Source: Bacteroidales bacterium 6E (lineage in GTDB: Bacteria > Bacteroidota > Bacteroidia > Bacteroidales > Prolixibacteraceae). Taken from it: a DNA stretch of 64,000 bases. The stretch spans positions 224,142-288,141 of the forward strand of contig DF970668.1 of NCBI GenBank assembly GCA_001270045.2, in the 5' to 3' direction. The notes beneath the pieces are model-generated. The model did not search any database and was not told the DNA's origin. It worked only from the letters and a program-made list of their open reading frames with translations. Position numbers and translations under genes: made by a program. Below, in pieces: positions 52,024 through 60,879 of this stretch (positions are counted from its first letter, which is position 1; every line of letters begins with the position of its first letter).

Positions 52024-53103
52024 TCACTCGATCACCATCTCGAACCGGTCGTACGGGGCCGTACGGTGCGCGAGGTGCCTCGTGGCGGGGGAAATCCCGA
52101 ACAGCGGCGAATAGGTGCGCACGGCAATGGTCTTCCCGTCGGGCATGAACTCGAGGATCCGCAGCCAGCCGTCGCCGCCGTTGCCCTCGTACCCACCGCC
52201 CAGGGTCTGCACGTTGAACATCATCTGGTGGATTTCGGTACCGTGGTTGCTTTTGTCGACCCGATATCCCACATTGTCGGCGAACTCGCCGTTGGCGTTG
52301 GCGATATGTCCGCAGATCACCATCCTGATGTTCTTCGAATCCTTCAACAGCTTCTCCCAGATGTGTTTTCCGGTGTTTCCCGGCAGACCGCGGTTATCGC
52401 TGTCGACCAGGATGGCATCTTCGCCCTGTCCGGCACGCAGGTAAGAATGGGTCATGAAGATGACCTTGTGGCCGGCGTATTTCGGATCGTTTGCCACGCC
52501 TTTAGCCCATTCGAGCACCTCATTACGGGGCAGGAATTCGGAGGTGATGACCAGGATCTTGCCCCACACCTTGTCGCTGAATTCAAAGGCGGCATTCTCG
52601 AGCGACGGGATGCCGTTCCGGTTGGGGAAGGCATCGACCGCCACGTCGCGCCAGGCACTGTTCCGCTCGAAAGGAAAGTACTCGGGGAAGCGGGTTATGG
52701 GGTTCTCCGAATTCCGGTAGCCATAGTCATGGTTACCGGTCGAGACGATATACGGCACCTTGTTGTCGAGGCGCGAGAAGCTGTTCGACACGGCCACCCA
52801 CATCTCGCGGCTGGTCTGGTTCAGCATTTTCCGGTTGCGGATGATGTTTTCGTTCTGCTCGACCAGGTCGCCGGTACAGAGGACCGCCCTGATGTTGAGG
52901 TGATCGATGTTGTCGGCGATCCAGGCCGTGACCAGGTCGAAAATGGGCTGGTTGATATCGTACTTGATATATCCCTGCGGATCGCCCAGCAGGATCATCG
53001 AGAACGACTTCGGGTCCGACAACTCCTGCCGGTCGGCCCGTTTCTGCGCCATCAGCTGCACACCGATGGCCAGGGCCAGGACTATTAGGGATAGTTTTTT
53101 CAT
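52024..53103 (-). CDS. Exported calcineurin-like metallophosphoesterase
   Basis: The ATG at 53103 gives a clean Sec leader (MKKLSLIVLALAIGVQLMAQ) and 359 residues. An ATG three codons upstream is also possible. Metal-binding blocks are ILLGDPQGYI, AVLCTGDLVEQN, YIVSTGNHDYGY, KVIFMTHSYLRAG and VICGHIANANG, the five motifs of the calcineurin-like family. Proteins of this kind occur in Bacteroidota glycan loci, but their substrate is generally unknown; removal of a phosphate from a glycan or nucleotide sugar is possible. It sits between GH2 and GH43 genes. Confidence 0.88.
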   Translation of the reverse strand: MKKLSLIVLALAIGVQLMAQKRADRQELSDPKSFSMILLGDPQGYIKYDINQPIFDLVTAWIADNIDHLNIRAVLCTGDLVEQNENIIRNRKMLNQTSREMWVAVSNSFSRLDNKVPYIVSTGNHDYGYRNSENPITRFPEYFPFERNSAWRDVAVDAFPNRNGIPSLENAAFEFSDKVWGKILVITSEFLPRNEVLEWAKGVANDPKYAGHKVIFMTHSYLRAGQGEDAILVDSDNRGLPGNTGKHIWEKLLKDSKNIRMVICGHIANANGEFADNVGYRVDKSNHGTEIHQMMFNVQTLGGGYEGNGGDGWLRILEFMPDGKTIAVRTYSPLFGISPATRHLAHRTAPYDRFEMVIE

Positions 53104-53266
53104 GGGAAGCATGGTAAGTTACTCTAAGTTACTCTAAGTTAATCCATAAGCAATGGCCGACAAGTTACCAAAAAATCCTGTGCCATATGGGCATCCTGCC
53201 ATCATTGCCGACATGTTTCGGCAGGTACGGCCAGAAGCCATCCCCACCGGGCCGGGACTGAAACAT

Positions 53267-53301
53267 CAAACCCTGCCTGAAGGATGCACAGGCAGGGTTT
53301 G
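53267..53301 (-). terminator. Strong hairpin after the GH2 gene
   Basis: CAAACCCTGCCTG (53267-53279) and CAGGCAGGGTTTG (53289-53301) form a perfect 13-pair stem with a nine-base loop, eight bases past the GH2 stop. No U-tract follows on the minus strand, so it may be a processing or stability hairpin that separates GH2 from the phosphoesterase mRNA. Confidence 0.55.
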
Positions 53302-53308
53302 AAGGTTC

Positions 53309-55120
53309 TTATTTAAAGAAATTGGAGATCTCGAGGTTGACCTTGCGGATGCGGGGCTCGTCGAGTTTGATCACCTTACGGTCGTAGGTCATCAAACCGT
53401 TGACTTCCACTTCCACGTCGGTGGTCTGGGTGTATACCGCCGCCGAGTAACCAAACGGGATCAGCTTCTTCAGCTTTTCGGCCAGTTCGATATAGGCATC
53501 GGTGGCCTCTTTCGACGATTTATACTGCACGTAACCCCAGTTGCGGTCTTTTTCCCACAGGTGGTCTTCGAGTACCAACCCGATACCGCCATATTCGCCC
53601 AGCACATTGGGGCGTTTCGAGTCAAAAAGGCCCATAGCCGGATCGGGATAGTTGTGCATATCAATCATGTCGCCCACGTCGTAGTGGTTACCGCCGCTGG
53701 CCGGGTTCACCAGACGCGAGGGATCGTAATCCTTGGTCCACTCGGTGATCTCCTCTGTCTTGAACTGGCCCCATGCCTCGTTGAAAGGCACCCAAACCAC
53801 CACGCTGGGGTTCGATATCGACAGGTCCATGATCTCCTTCCACTCGTGCCTGAAGTTGGCTTCCGACCGGGCACTCCGCTGTAGTTCGAGTCCGTTGAAG
53901 TAGTTCCTCATCTGCCATTGCGGTGAGCGGTCGCCGCTTGGCATGTCCTGCCATACCAGGATCCCTTCGCGGTCGCAGTGGTAGTACCAGCGTGCCGGTT
54001 CCACCTTCACGTGCTTGCGGATCATGTTGAAGCCAAAGTCCTTGGTTTTCTTGATATCATAGAGCAATGCCTCATCGGTGGGGGCGGTGTAGAGCCCGTC
54101 GGGCCACCAGCCCTGGTCGAGCGGACCAAACTGGAAGTAATCCTGGTTGTTGAGCTGCAGGCGCCAAATGCCGTTGGCATCACGCTTGGTCGAGATTTTG
54201 CGCATCCCGACATAGCTCTTCACCTGGTCGACAGCCGTACCATTGCGGACGATAGCCACTTCCATGTCGTAGAGGAAGGGCGACTCGGGACTCCAGAGTT
54301 TGGCATCGGGCACGCTCACCAGCACTTCCTGTCCGGCTGCAGCCTTGCCCGTTCCCACCACCTTGCCGTTTTCGAGCACCTTCACCTCGATGATGTCGGC
54401 CACCGTGGTACCTTCGGCCAAAGCCAGTACCGACACGTTACCGCCATCGATGTTAGGGATGGTTTTCAGGTGTTTCACGTAGGTCTTGTCGACAGGCTCG
54501 ATCCATACCGTTTGCCAGATACCGGTCACCGGGGTGTACCAGATGCCCTGCGGACGGTTCACCTGCTTGCCCCTGGGCTGGAAGCCACGGTCGGTTGGAT
54601 CCCAAACCTTTACGGCCAGCTTCTGGGCCTTGTCTTTCGTAAGGAAAGGGGTGACGTCGAACGAGAAAGGGGTGTATCCGCCTTCGTGGGAGCCCACTTT
54701 CACGTCGTTGACCCATACGTCGGCTCTCCAGTCAACTGCACCGAAATGGAGGACCACATTCTTGTTTTTCCAGGTGGCAGGCACAGTGAATGAAGTGCTG
54801 TACCACACCTCCTGCTCCTCGCCCACCCTTTTCTGGACGCCCGACAGGCTTGATTCAACCGGGTACGGGACCAGGATCTTGCCGTCGAATGCAGCGGGCA
54901 TGCTGTTGCCGCGGGCCACGATGGCATAATCCCACAGCCCGTTGAGGTTGAGCCACTGGTCCCTTACCATCTGAGGCCTGGGGTATTCGGGCAGTGGTTT
55001 GGCAGGGTCGATCTTTTCGGCCCACGAAGTCTTGATTTTGTCACCGGCAGGTTTCCAGTCCTGCCCCTGGGCAAGGTTGCAAAAGCCCAGCAAAACGATT
55101 AAAGCGATCAGTCTGTTCAT
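53309..55120 (-). CDS. GH2-family glycoside hydrolase
   Basis: The 603-residue protein has a Sec leader cleaved at about residue 19 (LAQGQ). The sugar-binding domain contains PYPVESSLSGVQKRVGEEQEV and HFGAVDWRADVWVNDVKVG (residues about 85-145). An Ig-like domain follows to about residue 310. The TIM barrel has FNMIRKHVKVEPARWYYHCD, the acid/base Glu in VPFNEAWGQ near residue 446 and the nucleophile Glu in LGEYGG near 506. This short GH2 type lacks the extra C-terminal domains of LacZ. It may be a beta-galactosidase, glucuronidase or arabinosidase. It lies 29 bases after the DUF4965 gene. Confidence 0.9.
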   Translation of the reverse strand: MNRLIALIVLLGFCNLAQGQDWKPAGDKIKTSWAEKIDPAKPLPEYPRPQMVRDQWLNLNGLWDYAIVARGNSMPAAFDGKILVPYPVESSLSGVQKRVGEEQEVWYSTSFTVPATWKNKNVVLHFGAVDWRADVWVNDVKVGSHEGGYTPFSFDVTPFLTKDKAQKLAVKVWDPTDRGFQPRGKQVNRPQGIWYTPVTGIWQTVWIEPVDKTYVKHLKTIPNIDGGNVSVLALAEGTTVADIIEVKVLENGKVVGTGKAAAGQEVLVSVPDAKLWSPESPFLYDMEVAIVRNGTAVDQVKSYVGMRKISTKRDANGIWRLQLNNQDYFQFGPLDQGWWPDGLYTAPTDEALLYDIKKTKDFGFNMIRKHVKVEPARWYYHCDREGILVWQDMPSGDRSPQWQMRNYFNGLELQRSARSEANFRHEWKEIMDLSISNPSVVVWVPFNEAWGQFKTEEITEWTKDYDPSRLVNPASGGNHYDVGDMIDMHNYPDPAMGLFDSKRPNVLGEYGGIGLVLEDHLWEKDRNWGYVQYKSSKEATDAYIELAEKLKKLIPFGYSAAVYTQTTDVEVEVNGLMTYDRKVIKLDEPRIRKVNLEISNFFK

Positions 55121-55149
55121 GTTGTATTATTTATGTCTGTATCATTGAT

Positions 55150-57678
55150 TTATTCACCATTCGGGCTTACCGGTTTTTCGAGCATCTTGATGAAATAGCC
55201 TCCCACCACCGAACGGGCCATAAAGCCAACCTTGCGTGCGTCGGGGGTTTCGTACCAGTCGCTCATCGGGACCCGGTCGGGGGTCTCGCTCACATAGCGG
55301 TGCAACGGATCGGTAAACTGCATAAAGGTCTCCTTGTCATTGGCCAGCGTGGCGGTCCACACAATCCAGTCCGACTTGGTATAGGTCCTCCGGTTGTCGA
55401 GTGGCAAGCCATACGTGTTTTGCTTCGTAAGATAGTACGCAATTTCCTTTTGGGCAACTTCGGCCGGAAATATCCCCAATCCAAGCAGCTTGTCCCACAC
55501 CAGGTTGTACTTCTGGCTCCAGGTACCGGGCTGGTCGAAGGTCAGGCGGTAGTGGTCGCCGTCGTCGGCCATTTTCATCCACTCCTGTGCCATCTTTTTG
55601 GCCTCTGAGGTATATTGCTCCGCGATCTCCTTCTTGCCCAGCATGTCTGCCAGGTAGCCGTATCCGGCGATGCCCACGATGGCCTTCACCGACAGGTTGA
55701 CGTTGTGAGCGAAATGCCCGGCAAAGTCATCGGTGCAGAGTTGGTTCTCGGGATCGAGGCCGTGTTCCATCAGGTAGTTGGCCCACGTGGTCAGTGTTTC
55801 CCAATGTTTCGCGGCGTAGTCGGCATTTCCCTCTGCATGGGCGATGGCAGCCGCCATGATCAGCATGTTGCCGCTCTCCTCAACCGGCATGTCACCGCCA
55901 TAGGTCTGGCCGTTAGCCAGCGGATAGGTGCCCACGTCGTGCGCAGCAAAAGGCTTGGTCCACATGCCACTCTCCGAATAGTAAAAGATGGGGTTCATCA
56001 TGCCTTTGAGCAATTCGGGGTTATATTTCAGGAACAGCGGCGCTGAAGGATAGGTCACATCGACCGTGCCTATGGATCCGTTGCTGTTGTTTTCTTTCGA
56101 GAAGAAGAGGATTTCGCCTTCGGGGCCACGCACCAGCTTGTGGGCAGCAATCGACTGGCGGAAGGCCAGTATGGCCAGGTCGGCATAATTCTCGCCTCCC
56201 TTTTCGATGGCCTCGGCAATCAGTTGCCGGTCGAAGTCGTTGCAGGCGGCCAGTATCTCGCCAAATTCTGCCACCGACAGGTCGAGGGCCTGGTCCATTG
56301 TCACCGTGCCGTCTTCCTTCCACCATGCCTTCAGGTTGTTCCCGAAATACTGTATCGACTCGATGTCGTCGTAGCCCACCATCACGTAACCGTTGACCGG
56401 GGCGGCCGCGACCTTTCCGAGCCGGTCGACCAGTCCCATCACCGGCATCTTTTCCGATAGCCGGGCCACCATGTTGGATGCACCGGTCGGCAAGGTGCCG
56501 TTTTCGGCAAAAGCGAGCTTGTTGGTGAAATAGTCGCTGATGGAAAGGGAGACTTCAGGTGCTGTGGGGGCAGCCAGATAGGCATATCCCCAGTCGATGC
56601 GGCGGTCGTCGCCCCGCTTCTCCAGGACAGGCTGTTCGGTGGTACCTGCCTTCAGGTAAGCCACCTTTTCCGTATTTCCTCCGGTTACTTCCACTTCCTG
56701 GTTGGTATGGTCGACCGCCCATTGGGGAGTCATTTCAAAGTATATCTGTACGTCGTGCGATTTTCCGTCATTGGCCACAACTTCGTAGGTGACATAGCTG
56801 ACAGGGCGCGACAACAGGTTCAGGTTTTCGGGCAGGAGCGGTGACACGAAGCGCACCTCAAGGCTTACCGGCCCGCAGGTGAACCGGTATTGGGTATGGG
56901 TGGGAGACATGGCCACGCGGTCCTGGACGGCGGTCTGGGCAAACACCGGACCGTCACCGACCTCTCGGAAGAGGCCGAAGTCGACATACCCGCCGCCCGT
57001 CCGGTTATGGCAATGGGCCGCAATCACGTTGGTTTCGCCCGACTTCAGCAGGTTTTTGTCGATTTTGAGCACGACATGGTTTTTCCACTCATAGCCAGTG
57101 GAGACCAGCTTTTCGCCGTTGAGGTACAATTCGAAGATATCGTCGTGCGAGTAGATCAGGTAGACATCCTTTTCCACGGCGGCATCAAGGGAAAAGGCTC
57201 GTCTCACCCAGATGTCCTCAGTATCCCAGCGAGTTGCCAATGCAGGCATTCCACGTGTTCCAAAGGCAGCCTTACCCCTGTCCCATGCAGAGTCGTCGAA
57301 ACCGGCACCGGTCCAGTCACCAGTGGGTTCCTGCAGGGTATATGCCGCTTCCCAGGGCGTGTGCGAAGCCATGGGGAGGATGGGTTCCCACTGCGGCTCT
57401 TCCTGTCCGAGGAACCGATAAACGGTACCGTCGACACGGATGGCGCCGGTGAGTCCGTGCACCCTGCCCGTCCAGTGTTTCACAGGACTGTCGAACAGCT
57501 GGTCGGTGGTCGACCAGGCACTGGTATACGGGTCGATGGTCACGAGCGGGTAAGCGGGGGCACGCAGTTCCCGGGCATAGCTATCAGGCAGGGGAACATC
57601 AGGCGTTTGGCATGAAAATAAAGATGAGCCAGCCAGAAGGAGGAGGAGGCTCCATAAGAGAAAACGGGTTTTCATCAT
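55150..57678 (-). CDS. DUF4965/glutaminase-A-like lipoprotein
   Basis: The frame opens at 57747, but the tandem ATGs at 57678/57675 give the lipoprotein leader KTRFLLWSLLLLLAGSSLFSC and 842 residues. The N-terminal block (APAYPLVTIDPYTSAWSTTD, LFDSPVKHWTG) belongs to DUF4964. A galactose-binding-like insert (PTGDWTGAGFDDSAWDRG) follows near residues 95-230, then DUF5127 and the (alpha/alpha)6 DUF4965/DUF1793 region. Visible there are WTKPFAAHDVGTYPLANGQ, DMPVEESGNMLIMAAAIAHA and NLSVKAIVGI. The family is named for a fungal glutaminase, but its regular occurrence in glycan loci suggests a glycosidase-like role. No catalytic assignment is made. It is the first gene of the region's minus-strand run. 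Confidence 0.8.
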   Translation of the reverse strand: MMKTRFLLWSLLLLLAGSSLFSCQTPDVPLPDSYARELRAPAYPLVTIDPYTSAWSTTDQLFDSPVKHWTGRVHGLTGAIRVDGTVYRFLGQEEPQWEPILPMASHTPWEAAYTLQEPTGDWTGAGFDDSAWDRGKAAFGTRGMPALATRWDTEDIWVRRAFSLDAAVEKDVYLIYSHDDIFELYLNGEKLVSTGYEWKNHVVLKIDKNLLKSGETNVIAAHCHNRTGGGYVDFGLFREVGDGPVFAQTAVQDRVAMSPTHTQYRFTCGPVSLEVRFVSPLLPENLNLLSRPVSYVTYEVVANDGKSHDVQIYFEMTPQWAVDHTNQEVEVTGGNTEKVAYLKAGTTEQPVLEKRGDDRRIDWGYAYLAAPTAPEVSLSISDYFTNKLAFAENGTLPTGASNMVARLSEKMPVMGLVDRLGKVAAAPVNGYVMVGYDDIESIQYFGNNLKAWWKEDGTVTMDQALDLSVAEFGEILAACNDFDRQLIAEAIEKGGENYADLAILAFRQSIAAHKLVRGPEGEILFFSKENNSNGSIGTVDVTYPSAPLFLKYNPELLKGMMNPIFYYSESGMWTKPFAAHDVGTYPLANGQTYGGDMPVEESGNMLIMAAAIAHAEGNADYAAKHWETLTTWANYLMEHGLDPENQLCTDDFAGHFAHNVNLSVKAIVGIAGYGYLADMLGKKEIAEQYTSEAKKMAQEWMKMADDGDHYRLTFDQPGTWSQKYNLVWDKLLGLGIFPAEVAQKEIAYYLTKQNTYGLPLDNRRTYTKSDWIVWTATLANDKETFMQFTDPLHRYVSETPDRVPMSDWYETPDARKVGFMARSVVGGYFIKMLEKPVSPNGE

Positions 57679-57869
57679 GGCAGTATAAAGGCAAAAGGTT
57701 TTAAATAAAATTACCAAAATCACCAGGGAACAGGGCATCAGTGTCACCTAAACCACCCCATTTCAGGTAATCGGCCATAAAATTAGGATAAAATGTGACG
57801 GAATGCTGATGAAATGGGGAAAATGGCTAAAAAATCAATACCCATTGCCAACCCCGATATATGTGCCTT

Positions 57870-58249
57870 TCACACCCCATAAAATTGGTCATCCATCCAA
57901 TGTGCCGGATTTTGGATGATATAATCCGTGATGTTTTGACGTGATAATTCGTCACGGATAATGGATTCATAATAATTGCGTTGCCACAAACCCCCGTTCA
58001 ACCCCAATTGACATGTCACCGCCGATTTATACCCCCGTATAATGGCCCCGATGGTTTGGGATGGGCCCCGTACGGGGACACGTATACGTATGGGCGAATG
58101 CAATTCCGGGGGCGAATGCAATTCGCCCCTACGTGGTTCCATCCGGCGGATAATCCGGATGATGCCGTGCATATGGTTGGGCATGACGACAAATTCGCCC
58201 AATTCGACATTGGGTCGCAATTCGGATGTTTTCAACCATTCGGCATGGG
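57870..58249 (-). pseudogene. REP-associated tyrosine transposase (RAYT), N-terminus removed by IS21
   Basis: The remaining 127 codons keep the Y1 transposase core. VELGEFVVMPNHMHGIIRI carries the His-x-His metal motif, and GGLWQRNYYESIIRDE carries the catalytic Tyr region. The first 50-70 residues of the family are absent. The frame is cut at the left end of the IS21-family element (58250), and the codons beyond it come from the insertion sequence. The missing 5' part is not found on the far side of the element, so a deletion accompanied or followed insertion. Confidence 0.82.
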
Positions 58250-58403
58250 TGTAACCGGGAACGACGAATGCAGTAAAAATGGGAACGGGAGTGCAGTGAA
58301 AATGGCAACAAGAATGCAGTAAAAATGGCATCAAGAGTGCAGTGATAAGACAACATGATTATTAACCAGTTTCTTTGTAGTCAGAACGATTAACCTGACT
58401 GCA

Positions 58404-59999
58404 ATGGACAAAAAACAAAAGGATCTTATCATTATGTACTATGAGATTAAACGAATTCGAGAGGTGGAGAAGTTTTCCATCCAACGTATTGCCGATTACC
58501 TGGGATTAAACTTTCGTACCGTCCGGAAGTATCTTTCGATGACCGACCAGGAGTTTGAGGCCTGCCTTTCCACACAGGGTTCACGGCCCTATGTCATGGA
58601 TCAGTATAAAACCTTTGTTGTCAACTATCTTGGAGAGTACCCGGATACACCGGCCTCTGTTGTTCATGATAAGTTGAAGGAGTGTTTTGGCGATTTTCCA
58701 CAGCTTGACCCCAAGACGGTTTACAACTATGTTGTTAAGGTCAGGGGTGAGTTTAATATCCCAAAAGTGACACGCAGTGATCGCCAGTATACGGCAGTAC
58801 CGGACCTGCCGATGGGACAACAGGCACAGGTTGACTTTGGGATGAAGCGGTTGCGCACGAGCAAGGGGGGATGGCAAACCGTTTACTTCTTTGCGATGCT
58901 GTTGTGCCATAGCCGGCAAAAGTTTGTCCTGTTCCGGGATGAACCCTTTACAAGCCAGAGTGCAGTGGAAGCCCACGAAAAGGCTTTTGGGTTTTTTCAG
59001 GGCATCCCCCGGGAGATAGTTTACGACCAGGATGTGGTTTTTATCCATAGCGAGAATAAAGGTGACTATAAGCTTACTGATGTTTTCGGGAGCTATCTGG
59101 CAAGTCGGCCTTTTAAGGCAGTCTTTTGTCATGCAGCGGATCCTGAAAGCAAAGGCAAGGTTGAGAATGTGGTCAAGTATATCAAGCAGAACTTTTTATA
59201 TAATCGCATTTTTACCGATAATGAAACGATCAACACGGAGGCCATTGCCTGGTTAAACCGTACCGGGAATATGATGAAGCACAATACCACGTGCAGGGTT
59301 CCCTATACCGAGTGGTGCAATGAACAAAAGTACCTTCTTGCGTATCACCCCATTTTTTCGACAGACGGCAGAAGCGGACACAAGGTGCTAAAAACCAATG
59401 TTATCAAGTATCGCGGGAATATTTACTCCTTACCCTTTGGAACCTACAAGGATGATGAGACCAAGGTCCATGTGACTGAATCCGACAACCAGTTAACCAT
59501 CAGTGACTCTCTTGGCAAGGTCATAGCATCACATCTGATTCCGGAAGGGAAAGGCCGCACGGTAATCAATACCAGCCATCGCCGTAACCCCTCGGTTAAG
59601 GTTAGCCAGTTACGTGACCAGACCAGGGAGTTCTTCTCTTACAGCACCGATATCGAATCGTTCCTGACAAATATTGAACGGCTGTATCCCCGCTATGTCA
59701 GGGACCAGTTGTCAGCATTGCTGATATGCTGCGAGAAACACGGCAGGCAGAACTCGGAGATTGCCCTGGAGTTTTGTATAAGGAACAAAATTTATAGTGC
59801 CAATGACTTTAAATCGGTAGTGGAAAGTCAGGCCCCCGATAAAACGACCAGGCAAAAGCCGCTGAGTATAAAACCACTGGGTGGCACAAAAACACAAATG
59901 ATTGCCCATATAGAGCCACAGAAATCAGATATCCGGGAGTACGAATCCATTTTCACCCAAAACCCTACGGACTATGAGCCAGTATATACCACAAATTAG
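58404..59999 (+). CDS. istA: IS21-family transposase IstA
   Basis: The 531-residue protein begins with a helix-turn-helix (EVEKFSIQRIADYLGLNFRTVRKYL). A DDE integrase core follows, with the first Asp in QAQVDFGMKR near residue 143, an Asp in EIVYDQDVVF and the Glu in SKGKVENVVKYI near 254. The C-terminal part (VLKTNVIKYRGNIYSLPFGTY) is the usual Mu-like barrel. Length is normal for IstA and no disruption is seen, so it is probably functional. It overlaps istB by 26 bases. Confidence 0.95.
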   Translation: MDKKQKDLIIMYYEIKRIREVEKFSIQRIADYLGLNFRTVRKYLSMTDQEFEACLSTQGSRPYVMDQYKTFVVNYLGEYPDTPASVVHDKLKECFGDFPQLDPKTVYNYVVKVRGEFNIPKVTRSDRQYTAVPDLPMGQQAQVDFGMKRLRTSKGGWQTVYFFAMLLCHSRQKFVLFRDEPFTSQSAVEAHEKAFGFFQGIPREIVYDQDVVFIHSENKGDYKLTDVFGSYLASRPFKAVFCHAADPESKGKVENVVKYIKQNFLYNRIFTDNETINTEAIAWLNRTGNMMKHNTTCRVPYTEWCNEQKYLLAYHPIFSTDGRSGHKVLKTNVIKYRGNIYSLPFGTYKDDETKVHVTESDNQLTISDSLGKVIASHLIPEGKGRTVINTSHRRNPSVKVSQLRDQTREFFSYSTDIESFLTNIERLYPRYVRDQLSALLICCEKHGRQNSEIALEFCIRNKIYSANDFKSVVESQAPDKTTRQKPLSIKPLGGTKTQMIAHIEPQKSDIREYESIFTQNPTDYEPVYTTN

Positions 60000-60735
60000 A
60001 CGACAGGCTTCCCGGCTGCGCCTGTCGGGTATTGCCGGCAATCTGCCCTCCCTGCTGGAAGAGATTACCAGGAGTAGTCCCAGCTATAACGAGTTTCTGT
60101 ATCATCTGTTTTCTTATGAGGTGCGGGAACGTGATGTCAAGCAGGAAATCCTGCGGATGAAACTGGCCCGGTTGCCTTTGAACCATGATCTGGATCAATA
60201 CGATTTTGCGTTCTCGACCGGGCTTAGTCCCACACAGCTAAATCAACTCAGGGAACTTAACTGGCTGGATCAATGCTACAACCTGATGTTCAGTGGCCCT
60301 TCGGGCACCGGTAAGACTTTTATAGCTGCGGGGCTGGGCTTTGATGCCATACGCCGTGGGTATAAAGTATATTTTCGCAATATCAATGATATACTGGCCA
60401 CACTTCGGCTTAGAGAGCTCACGCCCTCTGCAGCCAAGGAGTACAAACGGTTAACCGAGGCTCAGCTGATGATTGTTGATGATGTCATGTCATTATCGGT
60501 TAATAAAGAGGATGGCGAAAGGTTCTTTGTGTTTATTAACCAAATCTATGAAACTACCTCGCTGGTTATTACGACCAATAAATCGCCGGCAGAGTGGGCC
60601 AAATCACTGAATGATGAAACCCTTGCCACAGCATTGCTGGACCGGCTGTTGTTTAAATGCCAGCTGATCCAGCTGCAAGGGAAAAGTTACCGGATGCAAA
60701 ACCGTAAAACAATTTTTAAAGACCAGAAGGAATGA
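59974..60735 (+). CDS. istB: IS21-family ATP-binding helper IstB
   Basis: The 253-residue AAA+ ATPase has Walker A GPSGTGKTF near residues 108-116, Walker B LMIVDDVM near 167, and a TTNKSPAEWAKSL sensor block. It assists IstA in target selection. Its start lies inside the end of istA, indicating translational coupling. Confidence 0.95.
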   Translation: MSQYIPQIRRQASRLRLSGIAGNLPSLLEEITRSSPSYNEFLYHLFSYEVRERDVKQEILRMKLARLPLNHDLDQYDFAFSTGLSPTQLNQLRELNWLDQCYNLMFSGPSGTGKTFIAAGLGFDAIRRGYKVYFRNINDILATLRLRELTPSAAKEYKRLTEAQLMIVDDVMSLSVNKEDGERFFVFINQIYETTSLVITTNKSPAEWAKSLNDETLATALLDRLLFKCQLIQLQGKSYRMQNRKTIFKDQKE

Positions 60736-60879
60736 ATATGAAAAATCCGTACTATTGTTCACACAACACTGTATTATTGATGCCAAAATCACTGTAGGGT
60801 TTGATGCCGAAATTACTGCACCTGAAAATGCCAAAAACACTGCATTCATCATTCTCGGTTACACTGGTACACATTGCTC

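Larger units (their letters stand above)
58250..60863 (+). mobile_element. IS21-family insertion sequence
   Basis: The ends are inverted repeats TGTAACCGGGAACGACGAAT (58250 on) and, read inward from 60863, TGTAACCGAGAATGATGAAT. Each is followed by GCAGT and then by several TGCAGT-plus-AATGGC subrepeats (58269-58344 and 60780-60844). Such repeats are transposase-binding sites at IS21-type ends. The element carries the istA/istB pair. No direct target duplication is seen, in keeping with a rearrangement at this locus. Confidence 0.9.

Noticed and set aside
58250..58334. N-terminal residues of the RAYT frame
   Set aside because: They translate the IS21 end repeats, not RAYT sequence, so the frame is treated as a truncated pseudogene.
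58244..60871. Target-site duplication of the IS21 element
   Set aside because: Bases flanking the two ends (left ATGG, right CTGG/TGGT) do not form a convincing direct repeat of 4-8 bases.
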